Below are positions 54,456 through 63,428 of a stretch of 64,000 nucleotides of DNA, piece after piece. Position 1 is the first letter of the stretch, and each line of letters starts with the position of its first letter. The notes beneath the pieces were generated by a model. The model ran no database searches. It was given only the letters and a program-made list of their open reading frames with translations, and was not told the DNA's origin. The stretch spans positions 62,001 through 126,000 of the forward strand of contig DASWHL010000037.1 of the NCBI GenBank assembly GCA_036398175.1, given 5' to 3'. The DNA is from JAOTWJ01 sp036398175 (lineage in GTDB: Bacteria > Gemmatimonadota > Gemmatimonadetes > Gemmatimonadales > GWC2-71-9). The position numbers and the translations under genes are program-made.

Positions 54456-55316
54456 ATGACTGCCCCGCTCCGCTCGGTGCTGGTGACCGGCGCCGCGCGT
54501 GGGATCGGACACGCCTGTACCCGCGCGCTCGAGGCCCGTGGGTTCCGGGTGTTTGCCGCAGTCCGCCGCGCGGCGGACGGCACCGCCCTTCGCGCCGCGA
54601 CCGACGGCCGGATCGTGCCGATCGTCTGTGACGTCACCGACGCCGACTCGGTCGCGTCGGCCGCGCGCGAGGTGGCGGACGCGGTCGGACCGGCCGGCCT
54701 GTGGGGCCTGGTGAACAACGCGGGCACCGTCTGCGCGGGCCCGCTCGAGTTCCTGCCGGTGGACGCGATCCGGGAACAGTTCGAGGTGAACGTGTTCGGC
54801 TTGATGGCGCTCACCCAGGCCTGCCTCCCGCTGTTGCGGACGGCGCGCGGACGGGTGGTGAACGTGAGCTCCGTGAGCGGCCGTCTCGTGAGCCCCTTCT
54901 CGGGCGCCTACGCCGCCTCCAAGTTCGCGCTCGAGGCGCTGTCGGACGGGCTGCGGATGGAACTGTCGCGGTCGGGGGTCCGCGTGGTGGTGGTGCAGCC
55001 GGGCGCGGTCCAGACCTCCATCTGGGGCACGTCGCGGGACCAGGGCGTGGCGCTCGCCGCCGGATACCCGGCCGACGCGCGCCGCTACTACGGCCGCGTG
55101 CTGGAACGCCTGGCGGACGTGCGGGTGCCTTCACGGGCCATCCCGGCCGAGCGCGTGGCGGTGGTGGTGGCACGGGCGCTCACGCGCCGGTGGCCGCGAA
55201 CGCGGTATCGGGTCGGGTGGGACGCCCGGGTGGGCACCATGCTGGCCCGCCTGCTCCCGGGACGGCTGCTCGACGCACTGCTGCTGGCCCGGCGCCGCCG
55301 GCAGTCAGCGGGGTGA
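54456..55316 (+). CDS. Short-chain dehydrogenase/reductase
   Basis: 286 aa classical SDR. The NAD(P) motif TGAARGIG (residues ~11-18), NNAG (~88), the catalytic Ser in NVSSVSGR, and YAASK (Tyr-x-x-x-Lys) are all present. PGAVQTSIW follows the active site. The C-terminus is longer than the minimal SDR and ends in a basic helix (LLLARRRRQSAG), which could touch membranes. It overlaps the next gene by GTGA. Substrate not predictable; retinol or steroid dehydrogenase-like members have this build. Confidence 0.88.
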   Translation: MTAPLRSVLVTGAARGIGHACTRALEARGFRVFAAVRRAADGTALRAATDGRIVPIVCDVTDADSVASAAREVADAVGPAGLWGLVNNAGTVCAGPLEFLPVDAIREQFEVNVFGLMALTQACLPLLRTARGRVVNVSSVSGRLVSPFSGAYAASKFALEALSDGLRMELSRSGVRVVVVQPGAVQTSIWGTSRDQGVALAAGYPADARRYYGRVLERLADVRVPSRAIPAERVAVVVARALTRRWPRTRYRVGWDARVGTMLARLLPGRLLDALLLARRRRQSAG

Positions 55317-55924
55317 ATGCCCGCCCGCCGGCACTGTCCGTCGCGACGGGGGGCTTCGTGGCAGCGGGCATCGCCGGCCCTCGGGCCGAGGGACGGTACG
55401 CGCTCGTGGCGGTGCGCCTGTCGAGCGACGCGGCCGGTGTGACGCTCCGGAGCGGCCGCCTCGGGACCACCCTGCGCGGCGCCGGACGGACGGAGTATCG
55501 GCGCGCGCGTCGGGCGGAACGCGCCCTCGCTGCGGCCGGGATTCCCGCGGGCCTGCCGAACGTCCCGCTCCCGGCGGGCGTCGCCACCCGTTCTACGATC
55601 GTCTTCGACATCCCCGTGGACGCGGCCCTGCTGCGCCTCCGGATCCGGGACGCCCATCCGCTGGCGGCGGCGACCGAGCTGTTCCTGATCGGCGACGAAG
55701 ACAGCTTCCCGCACGCGCGGACGTGGTTCGTGCTCGATCCGCCGGCCGACCTCGCGGTGTCCTCCATCGTGCGCCTGGCCTTCAACCTGCCCGACGACGT
55801 GGCGGCACCCCAGCTCGTGCTCCGGAAGGCGGGCGCGCTCAATCGGCCGGCGGAACCGCCGGGGCCACGGACCGGAGGTGCAGGTCCCGCTGCGGAAACG
55901 GGATCTCGATCCCGGCCCGCGTGA
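55313..55924 (+). CDS. Possible DUF4352-like beta-sandwich protein
   Basis: 203 aa starting at a GTG that overlaps the SDR stop (GTGA). The middle part reads like a compact secreted beta-sandwich: GRYALVAVRLSSDAAGVTL, then GVATRSTIVFDIPVDAALLRLRIRD. FVLDPPADLAVSSIVRLAFNLPDD follows. Such patterns occur in DUF4352-type domains. The last ~28 codons overlap the 3' end of the convergent mscS-like gene, which is unusual. No signal peptide is obvious. Moderate confidence that it is expressed. Confidence 0.5.
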   Translation: MNARPPALSVATGGFVAAGIAGPRAEGRYALVAVRLSSDAAGVTLRSGRLGTTLRGAGRTEYRRARRAERALAAAGIPAGLPNVPLPAGVATRSTIVFDIPVDAALLRLRIRDAHPLAAATELFLIGDEDSFPHARTWFVLDPPADLAVSSIVRLAFNLPDDVAAPQLVLRKAGALNRPAEPPGPRTGGAGPAAETGSRSRPA

Positions 55925-58244
55925 GGGCCTCGTACGTCGCGACGAGCACGTCGCTTCGCACCGCGGGCCAGTCGTCGGCGCTGGTCCACAAGCGGATCTC
56001 GAAGTCGAGCGAACTCTCGCCGAACCCGCTGAACAGGACGGTCGGCGCGGGCCGCTCGAGGACCTTGGCGTGTTTGCCCACCGTGTCGGTGAGGAGGGTG
56101 ATGACCTCGGGGGGGTTCGTCCCGTAGGCCACGCCCACCGGGATCTCGACGCGCCGCGTCTGATCGGACAGGGTCCAGTTCACGACGCGGCCGGCGATGA
56201 AGTCCTGGTTCGGCACGATGACGTCCGCGCCCTGGAAGGTCCGCACGATGCTGGCGCGCATGCCGATGGACTGGACGACGCCGCGGAGGCCGTCGAACTC
56301 GACCGTGTCGCCGGGCTTCACCGGGCGTTCGAACAGCAGGATCAGCCCGGAGATGAAATTGGCGACGATGGTCTGCAGGCCGAATCCGATGCCGACGCCG
56401 AGCGCGCCGGCGACCAGGGCCAGGCGGCTCAGGTCGAGGCCCGCCGCGCCGGCCGCAAACACGAACCCCAGCGTCAGCACCAGGTAGTAGGCGATCCCCG
56501 CCGCGGCGTCCGGCACGCCGCGCCCCAGGTGCATGCGAGCCAGCACGTCGTCGCGCAGCACGGCGCGAAGCCCGCGCGCGATCATCGTGGCCACGACCAG
56601 AGCGACGCCGAAGGCGACGATGTCGCCGACCGTGAAATTCCACGACCCGACCGTGATGGGGGCGGCGATCAGCGCGCCGATCGCGTCGAGCGTCGGATCG
56701 AGGATCCGGAACTGGCGCATCGCCACCGAGATCCAGAGCAGGAGTCCCGTGAATCGCACGAGCGGCGTCACCCGGCGGGTGAGGGCCGCCCGGTTGCGCC
56801 GGACCATGTCGAGGCGGCTGATCGGCGTGGCGAGCAGCCCCACGAGGACCGCCCCGACGACGACGTCCACCAGGGCCAGCACCGCCAGCGCGGCCAGGCC
56901 GCTCACGAGCGTGGCCGACACCAGCAGCGCGGTGAGCGTGACGAACCCGACGACGTTGGCGGCCACCGCGCCGCCGAGCAGCCCCGCCCCGCCCAGCGCC
57001 AGCACGCGGCCCGCGCGCCACGCGCCGCGCTTCCGTGCCGGCACCCGGGCCGCGCGCCACGCGAACCACCCGAAGGCCGCGGCGCCGAACACGGCGGCTC
57101 CCAGCAGCGCCACCCGGGTCGCCACCTGGCCCGTCAGGAACGTGTCCGCGAGCACCCGCACGGAGTAGACCGCCACCAGCAGGTGGGCGGGCGCCCGGAG
57201 CGTGGGGGCCAGGAGATGTCGCAACAGGATGACCAGTGCCGGCAACGCCACGAGGAAGCCGATGGCGAACAGGCCCTGCGGCGCACCCGGATACACCGAT
57301 CGCATCACGGCAACGGCAAGCAGGGCGGCGGCGGCGATCGGATGCGCCAGGATGCTGGCGGGCCAGTGAATGGCGAACTCCGCCGTGGCCCATCGCTCAC
57401 GCCGTCGGCCCAGCCAGGCGAAGAGCGCCGCGAACAGGACGGCCAGGGCCCCGTGCGCCCCCAGGCGTCCGGGTTGCGCTCCCAGGTACTCGACGGCCTG
57501 CGCGAACTTGTCCGGCGCGTCCACCGCCGGAGCGGACTCCCGCGCCGCGCCGGGCAGGTGCCAGAGCGCGGGGCCGTCCCGCCGCACGATCTGCCGTCGC
57601 GCCCGGGATTGCGCCGCGCGCAGCGTTTCGAGATACGCGGCGACCTGCGCGTCGAGGCCCCCGGCCTCGCTCTGGAGGTGCAACAGCCGGTCGCGCACGG
57701 GGGCAACGCGCGCGCTCAGCGAGTCCACCGCGCCCAGGACGTCGCCCACCCGGGCGCGCGGCGTGGCGGGCAACTCGCTGCGGGGGAGCCGCCGGGTGAG
57801 GTCCCAGACGGTCCGCAGACCGGTCGCCGTGTCGCGAATGGCGTCCACTCGCGTCGTGAGGGCGCCGGCCCGGTTCTGCCAGGAAATCAGTCGTCGCCCA
57901 AGATCGCTCCACCGGCGCTCGAGATCCGCCAGGTCCTCGAAGTAGAGGGCGGCCAGCTGCGCGTCCGCGAGCCCGCCCCCCTCGGCCCCGATCGCCTGGC
58001 GGAGCACGTCCAGGTCCCGCGCGAGGCGCGCGAGCGCGGATTCACCCGGGATGCGCCCGGCCAGCGCGGCCAGGTTCGCAACGTCGGCGCGGGCACGGCT
58101 GGGAATCGCGGCCACCGCCACCGGGCTCGGCTCCCGGCCCGTCGGGTCCCGCGGCTGGGCCATGGCGGGCGACGCCAGCACCAGCCAGAGCGCCAGGACC
58201 GCTGCCGGGCGGGCGGATCCGCCACCCGGCGTATCAGTCGCCAT
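55839..58244 (-). CDS. Large MscS-family mechanosensitive channel
   Basis: 801 aa, built like the long MscK/MscM-type channels. A signal peptide (VLALWLVLASPAMAQ) and a ~230-residue periplasmic helical domain come first. About eight to ten membrane helices follow, then the conserved MscS pore helix LVAGALGVGIGFGLQTIVANFISGLILL and the beta domain FERPVKPGDTVEFDGLRGVVQSIGMRASIVRTFQGADVIVPN. It relieves osmotic pressure. The start overlaps the end of the aldehyde dehydrogenase gene by 11 nt, so it is the third gene of a deoC-ALDH-mscS operon. Confidence 0.9.
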   Translation of the reverse strand: MATDTPGGGSARPAAVLALWLVLASPAMAQPRDPTGREPSPVAVAAIPSRARADVANLAALAGRIPGESALARLARDLDVLRQAIGAEGGGLADAQLAALYFEDLADLERRWSDLGRRLISWQNRAGALTTRVDAIRDTATGLRTVWDLTRRLPRSELPATPRARVGDVLGAVDSLSARVAPVRDRLLHLQSEAGGLDAQVAAYLETLRAAQSRARRQIVRRDGPALWHLPGAARESAPAVDAPDKFAQAVEYLGAQPGRLGAHGALAVLFAALFAWLGRRRERWATAEFAIHWPASILAHPIAAAALLAVAVMRSVYPGAPQGLFAIGFLVALPALVILLRHLLAPTLRAPAHLLVAVYSVRVLADTFLTGQVATRVALLGAAVFGAAAFGWFAWRAARVPARKRGAWRAGRVLALGGAGLLGGAVAANVVGFVTLTALLVSATLVSGLAALAVLALVDVVVGAVLVGLLATPISRLDMVRRNRAALTRRVTPLVRFTGLLLWISVAMRQFRILDPTLDAIGALIAAPITVGSWNFTVGDIVAFGVALVVATMIARGLRAVLRDDVLARMHLGRGVPDAAAGIAYYLVLTLGFVFAAGAAGLDLSRLALVAGALGVGIGFGLQTIVANFISGLILLFERPVKPGDTVEFDGLRGVVQSIGMRASIVRTFQGADVIVPNQDFIAGRVVNWTLSDQTRRVEIPVGVAYGTNPPEVITLLTDTVGKHAKVLERPAPTVLFSGFGESSLDFEIRLWTSADDWPAVRSDVLVATYEALTRAGIEIPFPQRDLHLRSVAPAVPPAD

Positions 58245-60624
58245 AGGGAATCCAGATGTTCTTGATCTGCGTCGCGGCCCGCAGAAACCGCTCGCCCGTG
58301 GCGACCGTATCGTCGAACCAGTCGCCCAGCCGCTCCAGGTCCGCCCACGTGCGCTTGAGGTTCCCGGCCGACAACCGCTCCACCGCCGTCTCGCCGTCCG
58401 CCGAGCCCGCGTACCAGACGGCGTCCACGTCGTCGTGTGCCGCCAGCACTTCGGCCAGCTCGTCGCGCCGGCCGGTCACGATGTTCACGACGCCGGCGGG
58501 GACGTCGGACGTGTCGAGAATCTGGTAGAAGTCGGTAGCCGCGAGCGGGTGCGGCTCCGACGGTACGGCCACGACCGTATTCCCCATGGCGACGGCCGGG
58601 GCCACCAGCGAGACGAACCCCAGCAGCGGCACAGTCGCCGGACACACGATGCCGATCACGCCGATCGGTTCGGGCATGGCGAGCGTGACGTTGCGATACG
58701 GCGTGTGGTGGACCCGACCGTCCCACTTGTCCGCCCAGGCCGCCCACGTGAACAGCCGGCCGACGGCCGCCGCCACTTCGCGCGGACCGGCGTCCACCCC
58801 CGTCATGGCGTCGAGCCGGGCGGCGATCTCTCCGGCCCGGGCGTCGAGGTTCTCCGCGAGATAGTAGAGAACCTGGGCGCGCGTGTGCGCCGTAGCGCGG
58901 CCCCAGGACGCCGCCGCGTGCGCCGCCTCCACCGCGTTCCGGATGTCCTTGCGGTTGCCGAGCCCGACCTCGCCCATCCGCGTGCCATCGCGCGCGGTCA
59001 CCGCCAGGCTGTAGCCGCCGTCGGGGCGCACCTGCTTGCCGCCGATGTAGAGCTTGGCGGTCCGGTCAATCGGCGGAGCCGCGGGCGAGCCGGCCGTCAG
59101 GGCGGGGGGCGGTGACCGCGGCACCGCCACGTCCTCGGCCTGCCTGCCCGCCCGACCACCGCTCCACCGTACGTATTCCCAGAGCCCTTCGACGCCACCC
59201 TCGCGCCCGAAACCGCTCTCGCGATAGCCGCCGAAGCCCGCCGCGGCGTCGAAGACGTTCGTGCAGTTGATCCAGATGGTCCCCGCCTTGACCTTGGGGG
59301 CCACATCCAGGGCCAGGTTGATGTTCTCCGTCCACACGCTCGCCGCGAGCCCGTAGCGCGTGTTGTTGGCCAGCTCGACCGCCTCCGCGGGCGTGCGGAA
59401 CGTCATCAGCACCACGACGGGCCCGAAGATCTCTTCCTGGACAATGGTCGCGGCCGGCGTCACGTCCGTGCAGAGCGTGGGCGGGAAAAACCACCCGTCG
59501 CGGGGCAGGCTCCACGACGGCTGCCACACGGTGGCCCCCTCCGCGCGTCCCTGATCCACGAGCCGCGTGATGCGCTCGAGCTGGACCGGCGCGATGATGG
59601 CGCCGATGTCCACGGCCTTGTCCAGCGGGTCGCCGACGCGCAGCGTCTCCATCCGCGCGCGCAGCTTGGCCACGAGCGCGTCCGCGAGGCCTTCCTGCAC
59701 GAGGATCCGCGACCCCGCGCAGCAGACCTGCCCCTGGTTGAACCAGATGGCGTCCACGACGCCTTCCACCACGCTGTCTAGGTCGGCATCCTCGAAGACC
59801 AGGAACGGCGATTTGCCGCCCAGTTCGAGCGACAGCTTCTTGCCGCTTCCCGCCGTGGCCGTGCGGATCAGGCGACCGACGTCCGTGGACCCGGTGAAGG
59901 CGATCTTGTCCACGCCGGGGTGGCGGACCAGCGCCTCGCCGGTGCGCCCGTCGCCCGTGATCACGTTGAGGACGCCGGCCGGCAGGCCGATCTCGGCGCA
60001 CAGCTCCGCGAACCTGAGTGCCGTGAGCGACGTGAACTCCGCCGGCTTGAGGACCACGGTGTTCCCGGCGCACAGGGCGGGTGCCACCTTCCACGCCAGC
60101 ATCAGCAGCGGGAAGTTCCACGGGATGATCTGGCCCACGACGCCCACGGGCTCGGCGCCCGGCAGGGCCGTGGGCAGGAGCGTGGCCCAGCCCGCGTGGT
60201 GGTAGAAGTGGCGCGCCACCAGCGGCACGTCAATGTCGCGCGACTCCCGGATGGGCTTGCCGTTGTCGAGCGTCTCCAGGACCGCGAACAGGCGGGTGTG
60301 CTTCTGGACGTGGCGCGCCATGGCGTAGAGGAACCGTGCGCGGCCGGCCGGCCCGAGGCCCGCCCAGCCCGGCTGGGCCGCGCGGGCGGCTGCGACCGCG
60401 CGCTCGACGTCGTCCGGGCCGCCCTGGGCGACCTCGGCCAGCGGCGTGGCGGTGGCCGGATTGAGCGTGGGAAACCGTGCTCCGTCCGCCGACGGCTGCC
60501 AGGCTCCGCCGATGAAATGCCCGAAGCGGCGGCCGTGCGCCTCCAGCCACGCGACCGCCGGGCCGGCGGCCTCCGGGGCGGGGCCGTACTCCATGGACTC
60601 GAAGATCTCGCTGACCTTGCGCAT
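58234..60624 (-). CDS. ALDH16-type aldehyde dehydrogenase with second, inactive ALDH-like domain
   Basis: 796 aa. Residues ~1-480 are a complete aldehyde dehydrogenase: IIPWNFPLLMLAWKVAPALCAGN, GSTDVGRLI, catalytic Glu in LELGGKSP, catalytic Cys in FNQGQVCCAGSR and EEIFGPVV. After a proline-rich linker, ~525-796 repeat the ALDH cofactor-domain fold (VIGIVCPATVPLLGFVSLVAPAVAMGNTVV) but lack the Cys/Glu and stop early. This is the ALDH16 layout. It sits 3 bp after deoC; acetaldehyde released by DeoC is a sensible substrate (inference). Confidence 0.88.
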   Translation of the reverse strand: MRKVSEIFESMEYGPAPEAAGPAVAWLEAHGRRFGHFIGGAWQPSADGARFPTLNPATATPLAEVAQGGPDDVERAVAAARAAQPGWAGLGPAGRARFLYAMARHVQKHTRLFAVLETLDNGKPIRESRDIDVPLVARHFYHHAGWATLLPTALPGAEPVGVVGQIIPWNFPLLMLAWKVAPALCAGNTVVLKPAEFTSLTALRFAELCAEIGLPAGVLNVITGDGRTGEALVRHPGVDKIAFTGSTDVGRLIRTATAGSGKKLSLELGGKSPFLVFEDADLDSVVEGVVDAIWFNQGQVCCAGSRILVQEGLADALVAKLRARMETLRVGDPLDKAVDIGAIIAPVQLERITRLVDQGRAEGATVWQPSWSLPRDGWFFPPTLCTDVTPAATIVQEEIFGPVVVLMTFRTPAEAVELANNTRYGLAASVWTENINLALDVAPKVKAGTIWINCTNVFDAAAGFGGYRESGFGREGGVEGLWEYVRWSGGRAGRQAEDVAVPRSPPPALTAGSPAAPPIDRTAKLYIGGKQVRPDGGYSLAVTARDGTRMGEVGLGNRKDIRNAVEAAHAAASWGRATAHTRAQVLYYLAENLDARAGEIAARLDAMTGVDAGPREVAAAVGRLFTWAAWADKWDGRVHHTPYRNVTLAMPEPIGVIGIVCPATVPLLGFVSLVAPAVAMGNTVVAVPSEPHPLAATDFYQILDTSDVPAGVVNIVTGRRDELAEVLAAHDDVDAVWYAGSADGETAVERLSAGNLKRTWADLERLGDWFDDTVATGERFLRAATQIKNIWIPYGD

Positions 60625-60627
60625 GGC

Positions 60628-61629
60628 TCAGGGAACCGGATGGCGGTGGGCGGCCGAGTAGCGGCCGGTCACGAGGTGCTCGAGCTGGCGCTCGATGTCG
60701 GTCAGGAGTCCGCTGGCACCGAGCCGGAACAGCGCCGGCCGCAGCCAGGGCGTCCCCAGCTCATCCTTCATCAGGAGCAGCCAGTCCAGCGCCTGCTTCG
60801 CGGCCCGGATGCCACCGGCCGGCTTCAACCCCGCCCGGTGTCCGGTCCGCTCGTAATAGGCGCGGAGGGTGCGTGCCATCACCAGGCCCACGGGCAGGGT
60901 GGCGTTCGTGCTCTCCTTGCCCGTGGACGTCTTGATGAAGTCGGCGCCGGCCATCAGGCACACGGCGCCGGCCCGCGCCACGTTCCGCAGCGGGCCCAGC
61001 TCCCCGGTGGCCAGAATCGTTTTCAGATGCGCGGCCCCGCACGCCTCACGAAAGGCGCGGACCTCGTCGTAGAGCGCCTCCCACGCGCCGGTGAGCACGT
61101 GCGCGCGGGTGATGACCACGTCAATCTCGGCCGCTCCGTCGGCTATGGACGCCCGGATTTCTCCCAGGCGTTCCCGCATCGGGCTCAGGCCGTGGGGGAA
61201 CCCGGTGGCGACGGCGGCCACCGGGATGCCGGAGCCGGCCAGCGCCTCCACGGCGGTGGCCACCATGGCGTGGTACACACAGACCGCCGCCACCCGGATG
61301 GGAAGGCCGTCGGCTCCCAAGGCGGCCAGGAGGGCGGCCCGGACCGGCCGTTGTGCCTTCCCGCACAGTCGCCGGACGCGGGCGGGGGTGTCGTCGCCCG
61401 ACAGCGTCGTGAGGTCCATACACGTCACGGCTCGGAGCAGCCAGGCGGCCTGCCACTCGCGCTTGACGGTTCGGCGCCGGGGGAGGGTGTCCGCCCGCCG
61501 TTCCACGGCGCTCCGGTTCACGCGCAGGGATCGGACCCACGCCAGGTCGAGCGGCACACCCGTGTTGCGCCCCGCGTCTCGCGGGCGCACCGACGCGAGC
61601 TGGGATACCTGCCCCTCGCGGAGTCTCAC
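60628..61629 (-). CDS. deoC: Deoxyribose-phosphate aldolase (long, DERA-like)
   Basis: 333 aa class I aldolase that splits deoxyribose-5-phosphate into glyceraldehyde-3-phosphate and acetaldehyde. It is of the long, animal-DERA-like type: WVRSLRVNRSAVERRADTL, RRTVKREWQAAWLLRAVTCMDLTTLSGDDT. The Schiff-base lysine is K233 (ADFIKTSTGKES) and the helper lysine K269 (LKPAGGIR). The GTG at 61629 is chosen because a GGGGGAGA ribosome-binding site precedes it; longer in-frame starts have no homology. First gene of the deoC-ALDH-mscS operon, divergent from the pilin genes. Confidence 0.92.
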   Translation of the reverse strand: MRLREGQVSQLASVRPRDAGRNTGVPLDLAWVRSLRVNRSAVERRADTLPRRRTVKREWQAAWLLRAVTCMDLTTLSGDDTPARVRRLCGKAQRPVRAALLAALGADGLPIRVAAVCVYHAMVATAVEALAGSGIPVAAVATGFPHGLSPMRERLGEIRASIADGAAEIDVVITRAHVLTGAWEALYDEVRAFREACGAAHLKTILATGELGPLRNVARAGAVCLMAGADFIKTSTGKESTNATLPVGLVMARTLRAYYERTGHRAGLKPAGGIRAAKQALDWLLLMKDELGTPWLRPALFRLGASGLLTDIERQLEHLVTGRYSAAHRHPVP

Positions 61630-61769
61630 CCCGTCTCCCCCTTTCTCGTGGGCATCGAGCCGGCGACCGCAGCGCTCCAAAATAGTGTCGAGGCCGGCGA
61701 GGGGATACCTGGGCGTCGGACGCGCGGGCGGCCGCCGGGCACGGGGCATCGGGACGGCGCGGATTGTGC

Positions 61770-61782
61770 TAGGTTTTGCTGA
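61770..61782 (+). promoter_or_regulatory. Candidate -10 element of the pilin operon
   Basis: TAGGTT at 61770-61775 lies six bases before the ATG at 61782, again without a Shine-Dalgarno site, as at the Lon-domain and deacetylase-like genes. Confidence 0.3.
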
Positions 61783-62237
61783 TGTGCATGGGCCCGCGCC
61801 GGACCGATGGGTACACCATCATCGAGCTCCTGCTGGTGATGATCATCATCGGGGTGCTCGCCGGCATTACGTACGTACGGATGGCACCCACGTTGGAGGG
61901 TGCCCGCGTACGCGGGGCCGCGAGCCTGCTCGCGGGGGACCTCCAGTACGCGCAGGTGCTCGCCGCCCGGCGGCGCCTGCCGGTCGTCGTCTCAGTGAAT
62001 TCGGCAGCGCAGGTGTACCAACTCGTGGACCGGCTCGGAACCGTTGTTCGGACCCGGGAGTTCGGAGCGACCGGCGACTTCGGGCTCACGGAGCTCTCGG
62101 CGACGCCGACCTCCCTCGAGATCTTTCCCAACGGGGCGGCTGCCGTGAGCGCCACGTTCACACTGGGAATCGGCACGAACCGGCAGCGCGTAACCTTTTC
62201 TCGAGCGGGACAGATCCGTGTCACGAAGCTCCCCTGA
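61782..62237 (+). CDS. Type IV minor pilin / GspH-like pseudopilin
   Basis: 151 aa. The short basic leader ends in a prepilin peptidase site, RTDG|YTIIELLLVMIIIGVLAGIT, with Glu at +5 and a long hydrophobic helix. The rest is a GspH/FimT-like globular domain (AASLLAGDLQYAQVLAARRRLPVVV, ... VTFSRAGQI). Starts at ATG 61782 or 61788. First of four consecutive pilin-like genes; overlaps the next by 20 nt. It would sit in the tip complex of a type IV pilus or type II secretion pseudopilus. Confidence 0.82.
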   Translation: MCMGPRRTDGYTIIELLLVMIIIGVLAGITYVRMAPTLEGARVRGAASLLAGDLQYAQVLAARRRLPVVVSVNSAAQVYQLVDRLGTVVRTREFGATGDFGLTELSATPTSLEIFPNGAAAVSATFTLGIGTNRQRVTFSRAGQIRVTKLP

Positions 62238-62628
62238 GGTCCGGTCGCGGCGTGGCGTCTCGCTGATGGAGGTCGTGGTGGCGCTCACCCTCCTCAGCGT
62301 GGTGCTGCTCGCACTGACCGGGATCATGTGGCAGATGGGCCGTCACACGCGCACGGCCAGTCTGGTGGGCGCTCGGGGTGCCGCGCTCGAGAGCGCGGCG
62401 TCCCTGGCCGAATCGGTACAGTGGGACAGTCTCACGGCCCTCGTTGGCTGCGTCAGCGACACGTCCGCCCAGTTCGTCTATACGCGGTGCTTCGAGGTCA
62501 CGGCGACCATGGGCGGGGTACGGCAGGTGCGCGCCATCGTGACGCCGGCTGGCGGCGCGCTGCCGCCGGAGACCCTCACCGTGAGCCGGACGCGCCCGCG
62601 GTCGCGCTCACCGCTCTACGTCCCATGA
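62218..62628 (+). CDS. PilV/GspI-like minor pilin
   Basis: 136 aa. Prepilin motif RRG|VSLMEVVVALTLLSVVLLALTGI with Glu at +5. The short C-terminal part contains two cysteines (GCVSDTSAQFVYTRC). The GTG start lies 20 nt inside the previous gene and the stop overlaps the next ATG. Order GspH-like, PilV-like, PilW-like, PilX-like matches type IV minor-pilin operons. Confidence 0.78.
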   Translation: MSRSSPEVRSRRGVSLMEVVVALTLLSVVLLALTGIMWQMGRHTRTASLVGARGAALESAASLAESVQWDSLTALVGCVSDTSAQFVYTRCFEVTATMGGVRQVRAIVTPAGGALPPETLTVSRTRPRSRSPLYVP

Positions 62629-63428
62629 CGCGCCGGGGCATCACACTCGTCGAGCTGTTGATCACGCTCGCCGTCTTCGGGCTGCTCGGTACGGCGCTGG
62701 CGCGGCTGATGATCAGCAACTCGCGGTACGTCTCCCGGCAGGATACCCTCCTGGAGGCGCGGCAGACGGCCCGCGCGGCCATGAACGTGATGATCCCGGA
62801 ACTCCGGATGGTGTCGGACGGCGGGCTGATCGCGGCGGCGCCCGACAGCGTGACGGTGCGCGTTCCGTACGCGTTCGGCGTGCTGTGTCAGGGGGAGTAT
62901 GCGATTCTGGCGCCCCACGATTCGATCGTCATGGCCGACGCCGATCTGGACGGGATCGCGTACCAGACGACCGGGACCACCTACACGTTCGACCCGACGA
63001 TCGGCATGATCGGGACCACGACCCAGACATCGCCGTGTGATGCGGACAGCATCCGGGTGATGCCCGCCGGCGCACGGATCGTCCTGACGGCACCGATCGG
63101 TTGGTCGGGACGCGTGTTCTATTTTTATCAGACGGTCACCTACAGGTTTGCCGCCTCAGATGCGCTGCCGGGCCGTTGGGCCCTGTGGCGCCAAGCGGGC
63201 GCCGTGCCCGAGGAACTGCTCGCGCCGTTCGACACGGCGGCGCGGTTCCGGTTCCTCGTTGGATCCCGACTGACGCCGCAGACGGCGGTGCCGACGCCGC
63301 TGTCGAACGTCCGGGGCCTCGAGCTGCGGTTGGTTGGGGCGAGTGTCCAGCCCGCCCAGGGAGCGAGCCAGCCCACTCTCTTCGCCGTCCAGCCTCGGGT
63401 GCGATTTGGCAACATGCTGGTACCATGA
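62625..63428 (+). CDS. PilW/GspJ-like minor pilin
   Basis: 267 aa. Very short leader MTRRG|ITLVELLITLAVFGLLGTALARLM with Glu at +5, followed by SNSRYVSRQDTLLEARQTARAAMNVMIPELRM, the typical PilW stalk. The globular domain has cysteines in LCQGEY and TSPCDAD. The ATG overlaps the PilV-like stop (ATGA) and the stop overlaps the following ATG. Confidence 0.8.
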   Translation: MTRRGITLVELLITLAVFGLLGTALARLMISNSRYVSRQDTLLEARQTARAAMNVMIPELRMVSDGGLIAAAPDSVTVRVPYAFGVLCQGEYAILAPHDSIVMADADLDGIAYQTTGTTYTFDPTIGMIGTTTQTSPCDADSIRVMPAGARIVLTAPIGWSGRVFYFYQTVTYRFAASDALPGRWALWRQAGAVPEELLAPFDTAARFRFLVGSRLTPQTAVPTPLSNVRGLELRLVGASVQPAQGASQPTLFAVQPRVRFGNMLVP

